Positions 18,569 through 28,477 of a stretch of DNA of 64,000 bases are shown here, one piece after another (within the stretch, counting starts at the first letter, position 1; the number at the start of each line of letters is the position of its first letter). The DNA comes from Actimicrobium sp. CCC2.4 (GTDB lineage Bacteria; Pseudomonadota; Gammaproteobacteria; Burkholderiales; Burkholderiaceae_D), in assembly GCF_034347385.1 (NCBI RefSeq), contig NZ_CP133777.1, positions 1,178,001-1,242,000 on the forward strand, given 5' to 3'. The position numbers were made by a program, and so were the translations under genes. The notes under the pieces were generated by a model. The model searched no databases, was not told the origin of the DNA, and saw only the letters and a list, made by a program, of their open reading frames with translations.

Positions 18569-20662
18569 TCAGCTCGCTACCGGTGCCATGCCGCTGTGTC
18601 GCAGCAGCGCATCAATGTTGGGTTCGCGGCCACGGAAGGCCTTGAATGAATCCAGTGCGGGACGGGAACCGCCGACTGCCAGCACCTCGCGCAGGAAGCG
18701 CTTGCCGGCTTCGCTGTAACCCTTGTCGCCATCGGCTGCACGGGCTTCTTCGAAGGCTCCGTAGGCGTCGGCGGACAGGACTTCAGCCCACTTGTAGCTA
18801 TAGTAACCCGCAGCATACCCACCGGCAAAGATGTGGCTGAACGCGTTCTGGAAGCGGTTGAAGTCAGGCGGAACCAGCACCGCGACCTGTTCGCGCACGC
18901 TGGCGATCAGGGTGGCGACAGCGTCGCTGCCGGAGGCGTCGAAGTCGTCATGCAGCAGCATGTCGAGCAATGAAAACTCGACTTGGCGCAAGGTCTGCAT
19001 GCCGGACTGGAAATTCTTGGCGGCCATCATCTTGTCGAACAGCTCGCGGGGCAGCGCCGCGCCGGTATCGACCCGCGCAGTCATGTGCTGCAGCACATCC
19101 CATTCCCAGCAAAAGTTTTCCATAAATTGTGATGGCAGTTCGACGGCATCCCACTCGACGCCGGAAATCCCGGACACGCCGATTTCGTCGACCTGAGTCA
19201 GCATGTGATGCAAACCGTGACCGAATTCATGGAACAGCGTGATCACCTCATCATGCGTGAACAAGGCGGGCTTGACCTTGCCGTCGACGGTAGTCGGCTC
19301 GGTGAAATTGCAGGTCAGGTAAGCCACCGGTGTTTGCACTTGCGTGCCATGCAAGCGACGACCGCGTGCATCATCCATCCAGGCACCGCCGCGTTTGCCG
19401 CTGCGGGCATAAAAATCGAGATAGAACTGGCCGATCAGCTTGCCGTCACGTTCGATGCGGAAGAACTTCACATCCGGATGCCAGGCCGGCGCGGTATCGG
19501 CCTTGATCTCGACGGTGTACAGGTTTTGCACCAGCCGGAACAGGCCTTCGGTGACCTTGGTCTGCGGAAAATACTGCTTCACTTCCTGCTCGGAAAACGC
19601 ATAGCGCTGCTCGCGCAGTTTTTCGGAGGCGTAGGCGACATCCCAAGATGCCATCTCGGTCAGCCCGAGTTCGGTTGCGGCGAAGCTGCGCAATTCCTTC
19701 AGGTCCTGCTCCGCGAATGGCCGCGCGCGCTGGCCGAGGTCACGCAGGAAGTCGCTAACTTGCTGCGGCGTGTCGGCCATCTTGGCTGCCAGCGAGACTT
19801 CGGCGTAGCTCGCGTAGCCGAGCAATTGCGCTTCTTCCTTGCGCAATGCCAGCAGGTCGATGATGTTTTGGGTGTTGTCCCACTCGGGTTTGACGCCGAG
19901 CTCGGAAGCCTTGGTCACGTTAGCGCGGTACACCTGTTCGCGCAATGCGCGGTTGTCGGCGTATTGCAGGATAGGGAAGAACGACGGGAAATGCAGCGTG
20001 AACTTGTAGCCGGCCTTGCCGTCTTTGTCGGCGGCAGCGCGAGCGGCTTCTTTCACATCATCCGGCAAGCCGGCCAGTTCGGCTTCGGTCTCAACCAGCA
20101 ACGCATAGTCATTGGTCGCATCGAGCACGTTCTCTGAAAAGCGCGTCGAGATTTCGGCATGCTTTTCCTGGATGGCGGCAAAGCGCGGCTTCAGGTCATC
20201 ACTCAGTTCGGCACCGCTCAGGCGGAAATCGCGGATCGCGTTGTCGATGATTTTCTGGCGCGTGGCCGACAGACCGGCAAAATCGGCGTCATCGCGCAGC
20301 GCCTTGTACTTGTCGAACAGCGCCAGGTTCTGTCCGAGCGCAGTCCAGAATTCAGTGACCTTGGGCTGGTTCTCGTTGTACACGGCACGCAGTGCAGGCG
20401 TATCCATCACGCCATTGAGATGACCGACGATGCCCCAGGCGCGGGCCAGCTTTTCGGTGGCCAGGTCGAGCGGTTCGACGAAGTTATTCCAGGTGACCGA
20501 CTCCATCGGTGCTTCCAGTTGCGTAATCACGGTGCTGCATTCGGCGATCAGTAGATCGATTGCCGGCGTCACATCGGCCGGCGTGATCAGGTCGAAGCGT
20601 GGCAGGTCAGAGAAGTCCAGCAGCGGGTTGGCAACGGCGTTAGCAGCAATAGAAGTGGTCAT
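18569..20662 (-). CDS. prlC: Oligopeptidase A (M3 family metallopeptidase)
   Basis: This cytoplasmic zinc oligopeptidase degrades short peptides, including cleaved signal peptides. The protein is 697 residues, close to E. coli PrlC/OpdA. The thermolysin-like zinc motif FHEFGHGLHH is near residues 477-486, and the downstream glutamate-containing helix with SGVEWDAVELPSQFMENF follows. It starts four bases after folD, so the pair is co-transcribed. Confidence 0.95.
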   Translation of the reverse strand: MTTSIAANAVANPLLDFSDLPRFDLITPADVTPAIDLLIAECSTVITQLEAPMESVTWNNFVEPLDLATEKLARAWGIVGHLNGVMDTPALRAVYNENQPKVTEFWTALGQNLALFDKYKALRDDADFAGLSATRQKIIDNAIRDFRLSGAELSDDLKPRFAAIQEKHAEISTRFSENVLDATNDYALLVETEAELAGLPDDVKEAARAAADKDGKAGYKFTLHFPSFFPILQYADNRALREQVYRANVTKASELGVKPEWDNTQNIIDLLALRKEEAQLLGYASYAEVSLAAKMADTPQQVSDFLRDLGQRARPFAEQDLKELRSFAATELGLTEMASWDVAYASEKLREQRYAFSEQEVKQYFPQTKVTEGLFRLVQNLYTVEIKADTAPAWHPDVKFFRIERDGKLIGQFYLDFYARSGKRGGAWMDDARGRRLHGTQVQTPVAYLTCNFTEPTTVDGKVKPALFTHDEVITLFHEFGHGLHHMLTQVDEIGVSGISGVEWDAVELPSQFMENFCWEWDVLQHMTARVDTGAALPRELFDKMMAAKNFQSGMQTLRQVEFSLLDMLLHDDFDASGSDAVATLIASVREQVAVLVPPDFNRFQNAFSHIFAGGYAAGYYSYKWAEVLSADAYGAFEEARAADGDKGYSEAGKRFLREVLAVGGSRPALDSFKAFRGREPNIDALLRHSGMAPVAS

Positions 20663-20666
20663 AGGT

Positions 20667-21512
20667 TCAGTTTCCTTCAGCAGATTCGAGGGTATTGACG
20701 AGCAACATCGTGATCGTCATCGGGCCAACACCGCCTGGTACAGGCGAGATCCAGCCGGCAATTTCCTGTACGCCGGCAGTGTCCACATCGCCGCACAGCT
20801 TGCCGTCATCGTCGCGGTTCATGCCAACGTCGATAACGATGGCGCCGGGCTTGACCATGTCGGCTGTCAGCGTATTGCGCTTGCCGACGGCCGCCACCAC
20901 GATGTCGGCCTGGCGCGTGTGATAAGCCAGATCCGGTGTACTGCTATGACAGATGGTGACAGTTGCATTGGCTTGCAAGAGCAGCAGCGCCATCGGTTTG
21001 CCGACCGTATTGCTGCGGCCGATGACCACCGCATGCTTGCCCTTGATAGTCACGCCGGTGCTCTCGATCATTTTCATGCAGCCGAACGGCGTGCACGGAC
21101 GAAAGCCCGGCAAACCGGCCATCAGTTCGCCGGCACTCTGGACCGAGAAACCATCGACGTCCTTGCGGGTCGAAATCGCATCGATGACCTTGGCCGGATC
21201 GATATGCTTCGGCAGCGGCATCTGCACCAGGATGCCGTGGACGGAGGGATCGGCATTGAGGGCGGCGATGCGGCTCAGCAGGTCGGCTTCCGGGAGCGTT
21301 GCCGGATATTTTTCCAGCATGGACTGGATGCCGGTATCGGCGCAGGCCTTGACCTTGTTGCGCACGTAGACCTGGCTGGCCGGATCTTCGCCGACCAGGA
21401 TCACGGCCAGGCCGGGTTGTTTGCCGGCGGCGGTCAGCGCGGCGGCGCGGGTGGCGACATCGGCGCGCAGTTGGTGGGAGAGCTGGGTTCCGCTGATCAA
21501 TTGGGCTGGCAT
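20667..21512 (-). CDS. folD: Bifunctional methylenetetrahydrofolate dehydrogenase/cyclohydrolase
   Basis: FolD interconverts 5,10-methylene-, methenyl- and 10-formyl-tetrahydrofolate using NADP. The 281-residue protein has the family signatures [18 protein letters not shown] near residue 40 and [14 protein letters not shown] near residue 165, and the PGGVGPMT segment near the end. The ATG at 21512 was chosen because the family begins near this point and length then fits; the frame is open upstream but that part looks non-coding. It heads the minus-strand folD-prlC-DUF4124-holC-DUF2486 run and is divergent from aceE. Confidence 0.95.
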   Translation of the reverse strand: MPAQLISGTQLSHQLRADVATRAAALTAAGKQPGLAVILVGEDPASQVYVRNKVKACADTGIQSMLEKYPATLPEADLLSRIAALNADPSVHGILVQMPLPKHIDPAKVIDAISTRKDVDGFSVQSAGELMAGLPGFRPCTPFGCMKMIESTGVTIKGKHAVVIGRSNTVGKPMALLLLQANATVTICHSSTPDLAYHTRQADIVVAAVGKRNTLTADMVKPGAIVIDVGMNRDDDGKLCGDVDTAGVQEIAGWISPVPGGVGPMTITMLLVNTLESAEGN

Positions 21513-21674
21513 GGTGATGGATTCCGGCTGAAATAAAGACGCGATTATAAAGCCCGGTCGCGTCGGACAGGCAGGCGCTTGCTGAGTTGCGTTTGTCTGC
21601 TGCCGCCGAAAACTTGCCCGATATAAATGACGCTTCGCAGCATTATTCCGCATTATGAGAAAAGCATCCACTAT

Positions 21675-21703
21675 TTGAAAAAGCCAAAAAGTGCTGATAA
21701 AAT
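21675..21703 (+). promoter_or_regulatory. Sigma-70 promoter of the pyruvate dehydrogenase operon
   Basis: TTGAAA at 21675-21680 and TAAAAT at 21698-21703 are separated by exactly 17 bases, about 90 bases upstream of the aceE start. No other candidate of this quality is seen in the folD-aceE gap. Confidence 0.6.
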
Positions 21704-21795
21704 CCGTATCAACAAATGCGCGCCGTATCCGATTTGTTGCAGAATGCCTGGCAGCGAAGTCCGTTCGATGCAGGTAAAAAAACCAGGAGACATGC

Positions 21796-24492
21796 ATGTC
21801 CGCTCAGCTCGACCAAGTCCTGGCGCAAGCCGCCACCGATCCCGATGTCATCGAAACGCAAGAGTGGCTTGATGCCCTCGAAGCCGTGATCGAAAACGAA
21901 GGTCCCGAACGCGCGCACTACCTGATGGAGCGCATGGTTGACCTGGCCCGCCGTCGCGGTGCCCATATCCCGTTTTCCAGCAATACCGCTTACGTCAACA
22001 CGATCCCGAATGACCTCGGTGCCCACTGTCCCGGCAATCTCGAATTCGAAGAGCGCCTGCGCTCATGGATGCGCTGGAATGCGATGGCGATGGTGGTCAA
22101 GACCAACCGCGCCGATGGCGACCTCGGCGGTCACATTTCCAGCTTTGCGTCGCTGGCCAACATGCTCGGCATCGGCTTCAACCATTTCTGGCATGCCCCG
22201 ACCGAAGACCATGGCGGCGACCTGCTCTACATTCAGGGTCACTCTTCGCCCGGCATCTATGCCCGCGCTTTCCTCGAAGGCCGGCTGACCGAAGAACAGA
22301 TGCTGAACTTCCGCCGTGAAGTCGATGGCAAGGGCCTGTCCTCGTATCCGCATCCGAAACTGATGCCGGAGTTCTGGCAATTTCCGACCGTCTCGATGGG
22401 CCTTGGTCCGCTGATGGCGATCTACCAGGCCCGTTTCCTCAAATACCTGCATGCCCGTGAAATCGCCAAGACCGATAACCGCAAGGTCTGGGTCTTTTGC
22501 GGCGATGGCGAGATGGATGAGCCGGAATCGATGGGTGCGATCGGCATGGCCGGGCGCGAGATGCTCGACAACCTCGTGATGGTGGTCAACTGCAACCTGC
22601 AGCGTCTCGATGGTCCGGTGCGTGGCAATGGCAAGATCATCCAGGAACTCGAAGCCGATTTCCGTGGCGCCGGCTGGAATGTCGTCAAGGTGATCTGGGG
22701 CCCGGGCTGGGATGAGCTGCTGGCCAAGGACAAGGAAGGCATCCTGCAACAGGTGATGATGGAAACCGTCGACGGCGAATACCAGAACTACAAGGCCAAG
22801 GACGGCGCTTACGTGCGCAAGAATTTCTTCGGCAAGCATCCGAAATTGCTCGAGATGGTCGCCAACATGACCGACGACGATATCTGGCGCCTGACCCGTG
22901 GCGGTCACGATCCGCACAAGATTTACGCTGCGTTCAAGATCGCCCAGGAAGCCAAGGGCCAGCCGACCGTATTGCTGGTCAAGACCGTCAAGGGTTTCGG
23001 CATGGGCAAATCCGGCGAGGCGCGCAACACCGCGCACCAGACCAAGAAGCTCGACGATGAATCCATCCGCGAAATGCGCGACCGCTTCGCGATTCCGATT
23101 CCGGATGACGAACTGGCCGACGTGCCATTCTTCAAGCCATCGGAGGACGCACCTGAAATGAAGTACCTGCACGAGCGTCGCAAGGCACTCGGCGGTTACC
23201 TGCCACAACGCCGTATGCAAGCCGACGAGACCATCAAAGTACCCGAGCTGTCGGCCTTCAAGGCAGTGCTCGATCCGACTGCCGAAGGGCGTGAAATCTC
23301 GACTACGCAAGCCTACGTGCGGATGATTTCTATCCTGCTGCGCGACGCGACCCTCGGTCCGCGCGTGGTGCCTATCCTGGTCGATGAAGCGCGTACCTTC
23401 GGCATGGAGGGCTTGTTCCGCCAGATCGGTATCTTCAACCAGCAAGGCCAGCTGTACGAGCCGGTCGACAAGGATCAGGTCAGCTATTACCGCGAAGACA
23501 AGGCCGGCCAGATCCTGCAAGAGGGCATCAACGAAGCCGGTGCAATGAGTTCGTGGATTGCTGCGGCTACTTCGTACTCGACCAACAACCGCATCATGGT
23601 GCCGTTCTATACCTTCTATTCGATGTTCGGGCTGCAGCGCGTCGGCGACCTGGCCTGGGCCGCCGGCGACATGCGTTCACGCGGATTCCTGATGGGCGGC
23701 ACCGCCGGCCGGACGACCTTGAATGGCGAAGGCTTGCAGCACGAAGACGGCCACAGCCATGTGCTGGCCTCGACGATCCCGAACTGCCTGCCATATGACC
23801 CGACCTTTGCCCACGAAGTCGCCGTCATCCTGCACGATGGCCTCAAGCGCATGATCGAAGAGCAGGAAGATGTGTTCTATTACATCACCCTGATGAATGA
23901 AAACTACAGCCATCCGGGCATCAAGGACGGCCAGGAAGCCGGCATCCTGAAAGGCCTGTATTTGCTGCAGGAAGGCCAGGCCGATACCAAGTTGCGTGTG
24001 CAACTGATGGGCTCGGGCACCATCCTGCGTGAAGTCATCGCGGCAGTCGACTTGCTGCAGGATGACTGGGGCATCGGTGCCGATGTCTGGTCGGCCCCGT
24101 CGTTCACCTTGCTGGCCCGCGATGGCCAGGATGTCGAGCGCTGGAACATGCTGCACCCGACCGAGCCGGCCCGCGCTGCGCATATCACGCAATGCCTGCA
24201 GGACACCAAGGGTCCGATCGTTGTCTCGACCGATTACATGCGCACGTTTGCCGAGCAGGTGCGGGCGTTCGTGCCGAAGGGTCGCAGCTACAAGGTGCTT
24301 GGCACCGACGGTTTCGGCCGTTCGGATTCGCGTGCCAAGCTGCGTGAGTTCTTTGAGGTCAATCGCTACTACGTGACCGTTGCCGCACTCAAATCGCTGG
24401 CTGATGAAGGCGCCATCGAACAGGCCATCGTCGAACAGGCGATCGTGAAATACGGGATCAATCCGGAGAAGCCGAATCCGGTTACCCAGTAA
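21796..24492 (+). CDS. aceE: Pyruvate dehydrogenase E1 component (homodimeric)
   Basis: AceE decarboxylates pyruvate with thiamine diphosphate and acetylates the lipoyl groups of E2. The 898-residue protein matches the single-chain E1 type of proteobacteria. The thiamine diphosphate motif is visible from [15 protein letters not shown] through [16 protein letters not shown] (about residues 235-275). AGGAGA lies just before the ATG. It is the first gene of the aceE-aceF-lpd operon; an 80-base gap with a strong hairpin separates it from aceF. Confidence 0.97.
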   Translation: MSAQLDQVLAQAATDPDVIETQEWLDALEAVIENEGPERAHYLMERMVDLARRRGAHIPFSSNTAYVNTIPNDLGAHCPGNLEFEERLRSWMRWNAMAMVVKTNRADGDLGGHISSFASLANMLGIGFNHFWHAPTEDHGGDLLYIQGHSSPGIYARAFLEGRLTEEQMLNFRREVDGKGLSSYPHPKLMPEFWQFPTVSMGLGPLMAIYQARFLKYLHAREIAKTDNRKVWVFCGDGEMDEPESMGAIGMAGREMLDNLVMVVNCNLQRLDGPVRGNGKIIQELEADFRGAGWNVVKVIWGPGWDELLAKDKEGILQQVMMETVDGEYQNYKAKDGAYVRKNFFGKHPKLLEMVANMTDDDIWRLTRGGHDPHKIYAAFKIAQEAKGQPTVLLVKTVKGFGMGKSGEARNTAHQTKKLDDESIREMRDRFAIPIPDDELADVPFFKPSEDAPEMKYLHERRKALGGYLPQRRMQADETIKVPELSAFKAVLDPTAEGREISTTQAYVRMISILLRDATLGPRVVPILVDEARTFGMEGLFRQIGIFNQQGQLYEPVDKDQVSYYREDKAGQILQEGINEAGAMSSWIAAATSYSTNNRIMVPFYTFYSMFGLQRVGDLAWAAGDMRSRGFLMGGTAGRTTLNGEGLQHEDGHSHVLASTIPNCLPYDPTFAHEVAVILHDGLKRMIEEQEDVFYYITLMNENYSHPGIKDGQEAGILKGLYLLQEGQADTKLRVQLMGSGTILREVIAAVDLLQDDWGIGADVWSAPSFTLLARDGQDVERWNMLHPTEPARAAHITQCLQDTKGPIVVSTDYMRTFAEQVRAFVPKGRSYKVLGTDGFGRSDSRAKLREFFEVNRYYVTVAALKSLADEGAIEQAIVEQAIVKYGINPEKPNPVTQ

Positions 24493-24514
24493 TTCAACGA
24501 ATCCCATCCCTACC

Positions 24515-24548
24515 GCAGCGACCGCGCAGTGTACTGCGCGGTCGCTGC
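24515..24548. promoter_or_regulatory. Perfect hairpin between aceE and aceF
   Basis: A 16-bp perfect inverted repeat (24515-24530 and 24533-24548) is separated by two bases and lies in the 80-base aceE-aceF gap. There is no T run after it, so it is more likely an mRNA processing or stability element, or an attenuator, than a simple terminator. Confidence 0.6.
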
Positions 24549-24572
24549 CTATAAAAAATACGGAGCAACGAC

Positions 24573-25922
24573 ATGAGTGTGAGTGAAATCAAAGTCCCGG
24601 ATATCGGCGATTTCAAGGAAGTCGAAATCATCGAACTGCTGGTGAAAGTAGGCGACACGATCAAGGTCGACCAGTCGCTGATCACGGTCGAATCGGACAA
24701 GGCCAGCATGGAAATCCCGTCCAGCGGCGCTGGCGTGATCAAGGAAATCAAGGTCAAGGTCGGCGACAAGGTGGCAATGGGTTCGCCGTTGCTGACCCTG
24801 GAAGCATCCGATGCGGCGGCCGAGCCGGCAGCTGCAGAAGCAAAGCCCGCTGCTGCAGAGGCACCAGCGCCGGCGGCTGTCGTCGACAAAACCGAAGCGA
24901 AAGCCGAAGCGAAAACTGAGGCAACTCCGGCTGCAGCGGCTCCAGCTCCAGCTCCAGCTCCAGCTCCAGCGATTCAGGCTCCAGCGGCCAGCGGCAAACC
25001 AGCCCACGCCTCGCCCTCGATCCGCAAATTCGCCCGCGAACTCGGCGTCGATCTGGTCAAGGTTGGTGGTACCGGTCCGAAGGGCCGCATCCTGCACGAA
25101 GACGTGCAGAACTTCGTCAAGGCCGCACTGGCCGGTGGCGCTACCGCAGCGTCGTCGGTGCCACGCAATGGTTCCGGTGCCGGCATGGATTTGCTGCCAT
25201 GGCCATCGCTGGATTTCACCAAGTTCGGTGCGACCGAAGTGCAGCCGCTGTCGCGCATCAAAAAGCTCAGCGGCCCTAACCTGCATCGCAACTGGGTGAT
25301 GATTCCGCATGTCACGCAATTCGATGAAGCCGATGTCACTGACCTCGAAGATTTCCGCAAGTCGTCGAATACGGCGCTGGCTAAATCCGGCGTCAAGCTG
25401 ACGATGCTGGCCTTCGTCATCAAGGCCAGCGTCGCTGCGCTGAAAAAATTCCCGGCCTTCAATTCGTCGCTCGACGCGACCGGTGAAAACCTGATCCTCA
25501 AGCAGTACTACAACATCGGTTTCGCAGCCGACACCCCGAACGGCCTGATGGTCCCGGTCATCAAGGATGTCGATAAAAAAGGCATCGCGCAAATCGCCAC
25601 CGAGATGGGCGAACTGTCCGCACAAGCGCGCGACGGCAAGCTCAAGGGCGCCGACATGCAGGGCGCGACGTTCACGATTTCATCGCTGGGTGGCATAGGC
25701 GGGACGATGTTCACGCCTATCATCAATGCGCCGGAAGTGGCCATCCTCGGGCTGTCGAAAGCGTCGATCAAGCCGGTCTGGGATGGCAAGCAATTCCAGC
25801 CGCGCCTGATGATGGGCATGTCACTGTCGTACGATCACCGCGTCGTCGATGGCGCAATGGGTGCGCGCTTCTCGGTGTACTTGTCCGAGGCATTGGCCGA
25901 CCTGCGCTTGACGTTGCTGTAA
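24573..25922 (+). CDS. aceF: Pyruvate dehydrogenase E2 component (dihydrolipoyl acetyltransferase)
   Basis: E2 forms the core of the pyruvate dehydrogenase complex and makes acetyl-CoA. The 449-residue protein has one lipoyl domain (residues 3-78, with the lipoylated Lys43 in ESDKASME), a Pro/Ala-rich mobile linker with tandem AP repeats, a peripheral subunit-binding domain (about 146-185, HASPSIRKFARELGVD) and the catalytic domain ending with DHRVVDGA near residues 420-427. Having one lipoyl domain instead of the three of E. coli is usual in betaproteobacteria. GGAG precedes the ATG. Confidence 0.96.
   Translation: MSVSEIKVPDIGDFKEVEIIELLVKVGDTIKVDQSLITVESDKASMEIPSSGAGVIKEIKVKVGDKVAMGSPLLTLEASDAAAEPAAAEAKPAAAEAPAPAAVVDKTEAKAEAKTEATPAAAAPAPAPAPAPAIQAPAASGKPAHASPSIRKFARELGVDLVKVGGTGPKGRILHEDVQNFVKAALAGGATAASSVPRNGSGAGMDLLPWPSLDFTKFGATEVQPLSRIKKLSGPNLHRNWVMIPHVTQFDEADVTDLEDFRKSSNTALAKSGVKLTMLAFVIKASVAALKKFPAFNSSLDATGENLILKQYYNIGFAADTPNGLMVPVIKDVDKKGIAQIATEMGELSAQARDGKLKGADMQGATFTISSLGGIGGTMFTPIINAPEVAILGLSKASIKPVWDGKQFQPRLMMGMSLSYDHRVVDGAMGARFSVYLSEALADLRLTLL
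24940..24970 (+). repeat. Tandem hexamer repeat in the aceF linker
   Basis: CTCCAG is repeated five times in a row and encodes alternating Ala and Pro in the flexible linker of E2. Copy number could vary by slippage without breaking the frame. Confidence 0.8.
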
Positions 25923-25960
25923 GGCTGCTATAAAGCCGCACGCCACGAATGCAACCCGGC

Positions 25961-25976
25961 CCGCGCCTGCGCGGGT
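25961..25976. promoter_or_regulatory. Short hairpin between aceF and lpd
   Basis: CCCGCG and CGCGGG form a 6-bp stem around a four-base loop in the 73-base aceF-lpd gap, about 20 bases upstream of the lpd start. It may affect mRNA stability; the evidence is weak. Confidence 0.35.
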
Positions 25977-25995
25977 GACGAACCTGGAGACATGA

Positions 25996-27774
25996 ATGAG
26001 TCTGATTGAAGTGAAAGTCCCCGACATTGGCGACTTCAAGGAAGTGGAAATCATCGAGTTGCTGGTCAAGGCCGGCGACACCATCAAGGTCGACCAGTCG
26101 TTGATCACGGTCGAGTCCGACAAGGCCAGCATGGAAATTCCATCCAGCCATGCCGGCGTCATCAAGGAATTGAAAATCAAGGTCGGCGACAAAGTCGCAA
26201 TGGGATCGCTGATGCTGGTGCTGGAATCGGCGGAGGCGACTGAAGCTGCTCCGGCGGCGGCACCTGCACCTGCACCTGCACCTGCACCTGCTCCTGCTGC
26301 AGCTGCCCCGGCACCCGCACCCGCAGTTGTCGCACCGGCCGCTACTGCCTTTGCCGGCAAGGCCGACATCGAATGCGACACGCTGGTCCTCGGTGCCGGT
26401 CCCGGCGGTTATACCGCCGCGTTCCGCGCTGCCGATCTCGGCCAGAAAGTCGTGATGATCGAACGCTATGCGACGCTGGGCGGGGTCTGTCTGAACGTCG
26501 GTTGCATCCCGTCGAAAGCCTTGCTGCATGCGGCCAAGGTCATCACCGATGCCGAAGAGATGTCGCACTTCGGCATCAAGATGTCGTCGCCCGAAATCGA
26601 CCTCGACAGCTTGCGCAGCTGGAAAGACGGCATCATCAAGAAGCTCACCGGCGGACTCACCAGCCTGTCCAAGGCCCGCAAGGTGCAAGTCGTCGAAGGC
26701 AAGGGCGTGTTCAGCTCGGCCAACACCGTCACTGTCGACACCAAGGAGGGCAGCAAGGTCATCGCATTCAAGAATGCGATCATCGCGGCCGGTTCGGCCG
26801 TCTCGACTATCCCGGGCTTCCCGTACGACGACCCGCGTGTCATCGATTCGACCGGCGCGCTTGAATTACGCCAGATCCCGAAGAAGATGCTGGTCATCGG
26901 CGGCGGCATCATCGGTCTCGAAATGGCTTGCGTGTATGACGCGCTGGGCAGCAAGATCACCGTCGTCGAATTCGCCGACGGACTGATTCCGGCCGCCGAC
27001 CGCGACATGGTGCGTCCGCTGCACAAACGCATCGAAAAACGCTACGACGCGATTTATCTCAAGACCAAGGTCACCAAGCTTGAAGCACGTGACGACGGCT
27101 TGCTGGCCACCTTCGAAGGCGACAATGCCCCGAAGGAGCCGCAACTGTTCGACATGGTATTGATGGCGGTCGGTCGCCGTCCGAATGGCCGCGAAGTCGG
27201 TGCCGACAAGGCCGGCGTGGTGGTCAACGAGCGCGGCTTTATTCCAGTCGACAAGCAGCAGCGCACCAACGTCGCCAACATCTTTGCGATCGGCGACATT
27301 TGCGGCGATCCGATGCTGGCGCACAAAGCCACCAACGAAGCCAAGGTCGCCGCCGAAGTGATTGCCGGCCACAAGGTCCAGTTCGATGCGATGACGATTC
27401 CATCAGTGGCCTACACCGATCCGGAAATCGCATGGATGGGCGTGACCGAAACCGAAGCCAAGGCGCAGAACATCCCGTTCGAGAAAGTCAATTTCCCGTG
27501 GGCGGCCAGTGGTCGCGCGCTGGCGGTGGGCCGTGACGAGGGGTCGACCAAGCTGTTGTGGGATCCGGCTACCAAGCGTCTGATCGGTGCCGGTATCGTG
27601 GGCGTCAATGCCGGCGAACTGCTGGCCGAGCTGGTGCTGGCGATGGAGATGGGGGCTGATCTGGAAGACATCGCGCTGACCATTCATGCGCATCCGACCT
27701 TGTCGGAGACGCCGATGTTCGCTGCAGAAATGGCGCTGGGGACGATTACGGATTTGTATATTCCGAAGAAGTAA
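25996..27774 (+). CDS. lpdA: Dihydrolipoyl dehydrogenase with N-terminal lipoyl domain (E3)
   Basis: E3 reoxidises the lipoyl groups of E2 with FAD and NAD. The 592-residue protein is about 120 residues longer than ordinary E3 because it starts with a lipoyl domain (residues 3-78, Lys43) and an Ala/Pro linker. The FAD motif [13 protein letters not shown] follows at about 131-143, the redox pair CLNVGC at about 164-169, a second [10 protein letters not shown] motif for NAD, and the C-terminal HPTLSET catalytic His region near 563-569. The lipoyl domain is almost the same as that of AceF. A strong terminator follows. Confidence 0.96.
   Translation: MSLIEVKVPDIGDFKEVEIIELLVKAGDTIKVDQSLITVESDKASMEIPSSHAGVIKELKIKVGDKVAMGSLMLVLESAEATEAAPAAAPAPAPAPAPAPAAAAPAPAPAVVAPAATAFAGKADIECDTLVLGAGPGGYTAAFRAADLGQKVVMIERYATLGGVCLNVGCIPSKALLHAAKVITDAEEMSHFGIKMSSPEIDLDSLRSWKDGIIKKLTGGLTSLSKARKVQVVEGKGVFSSANTVTVDTKEGSKVIAFKNAIIAAGSAVSTIPGFPYDDPRVIDSTGALELRQIPKKMLVIGGGIIGLEMACVYDALGSKITVVEFADGLIPAADRDMVRPLHKRIEKRYDAIYLKTKVTKLEARDDGLLATFEGDNAPKEPQLFDMVLMAVGRRPNGREVGADKAGVVVNERGFIPVDKQQRTNVANIFAIGDICGDPMLAHKATNEAKVAAEVIAGHKVQFDAMTIPSVAYTDPEIAWMGVTETEAKAQNIPFEKVNFPWAASGRALAVGRDEGSTKLLWDPATKRLIGAGIVGVNAGELLAELVLAMEMGADLEDIALTIHAHPTLSETPMFAAEMALGTITDLYIPKK
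26261..26290 (+). repeat. Tandem hexamer repeat in the lpd linker
   Basis: CACCTG is repeated five times and encodes alternating Ala-Pro in the linker between the lipoyl and FAD domains. The unit differs from the aceF linker repeat although the peptide is similar. Confidence 0.8.
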
Positions 27775-27797
27775 TCACGCTAGTGGCAATACATCGA

Positions 27798-27831
27798 GCC
27801 CGTCAGTGCGTTGCACTGGCGGGCCTTTTTT
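27798..27831 (+). terminator. Rho-independent terminator of the pdh operon
   Basis: A 12-bp stem (27798-27809 with 27813-27824, one G-U pair) closes a three-base loop and is followed by seven T residues. Confidence 0.9.
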
Positions 27832-27857
27832 ATGGCTGCGGTATTTTTCCGGCCAGG

Positions 27858-28475
27858 TCAATCCCAGTGACCGAGACGCTGCATCCATCGCGCGATGGCG
27901 CGTTCGTTGTCGCCGCCGGCTTCGTGCCAGGCTTGCATGCCGGGCTGGTCTTCGGCGAGCCTGTGCTGGCCCAGCTTGAACTTGCCTTCGAGCTGGTCGA
28001 CCCGGATTGTGAAGCCGACGATGGCCTTGAGCAAGCCGGTGCGCAAGCCGCTGTCGAGCTGATCGAACTGCGGCTGATAGCCCGGTTCGGTGTGCTGCAC
28101 CAGCGCAGCCAGCAGCGCCAGTTTGGCGTCGCTGTCGTGTTCAATAACGGCCGTACCGCTGGCATGGACCGCGATGTAATTCCAGGTCGGCACGCGATTC
28201 TGGCCGACATACAGCGTCGGCGAAATATACGTGTGCGGTCCCTGAAAAATCACCAGCGCAGTCGGATCGTCCTGCAGCGCCTGCCAGTGCGGATTGGCGC
28301 GCGCCACGTGACCATCGATCTGCAGCGCACCATCGACCTGGCGCGCCAGCACCGGCACGTGGGTGGCAAAGGGCTTGCCGTCCACGGTCGACACCAGCGT
28401 GGCAAACGCATAGCGCTGCATCACTTCGAGCAGCAGCGCCGGATCGTCCTCGCAGAAGTGCTTCGGCACGTACAT
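27858..28475 (-). CDS. FMN-binding negative regulator, PaiB family
   Basis: This 205-residue protein belongs to the PaiB/FMN-binding split-barrel family. It begins MYVPKHF and carries FATHVPVLA and the long segment around GPHTYISPTLYV and VPTWNYIAVHASG, which are characteristic. Bacillus PaiB is reported as a negative regulator of sporulation and degradative enzymes; in proteobacteria the role is unclear and a flavin-dependent function is possible. It starts two bases after the argD-like gene ends, so the two are co-transcribed. Confidence 0.88.
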   Translation of the reverse strand: MYVPKHFCEDDPALLLEVMQRYAFATLVSTVDGKPFATHVPVLARQVDGALQIDGHVARANPHWQALQDDPTALVIFQGPHTYISPTLYVGQNRVPTWNYIAVHASGTAVIEHDSDAKLALLAALVQHTEPGYQPQFDQLDSGLRTGLLKAIVGFTIRVDQLEGKFKLGQHRLAEDQPGMQAWHEAGGDNERAIARWMQRLGHWD

Positions 28476-28477
28476 GC

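Noticed and set aside
22063..23520. A 485-codon minus-strand frame inside aceE
   Set aside because: It is the antisense shadow of a clear aceE coding region and has no recognisable domain.
24515..24548. The aceE-aceF hairpin as a Rho-independent terminator
   Set aside because: No T run follows, and aceF and lpd need to be expressed with aceE; a processing or stability role fits better.
24940..26290. Hexamer repeats in aceF and lpd as a CRISPR-like or regulatory array
   Set aside because: They are short, unspaced, in frame, and encode the known Ala-Pro linkers of lipoyl-domain proteins.
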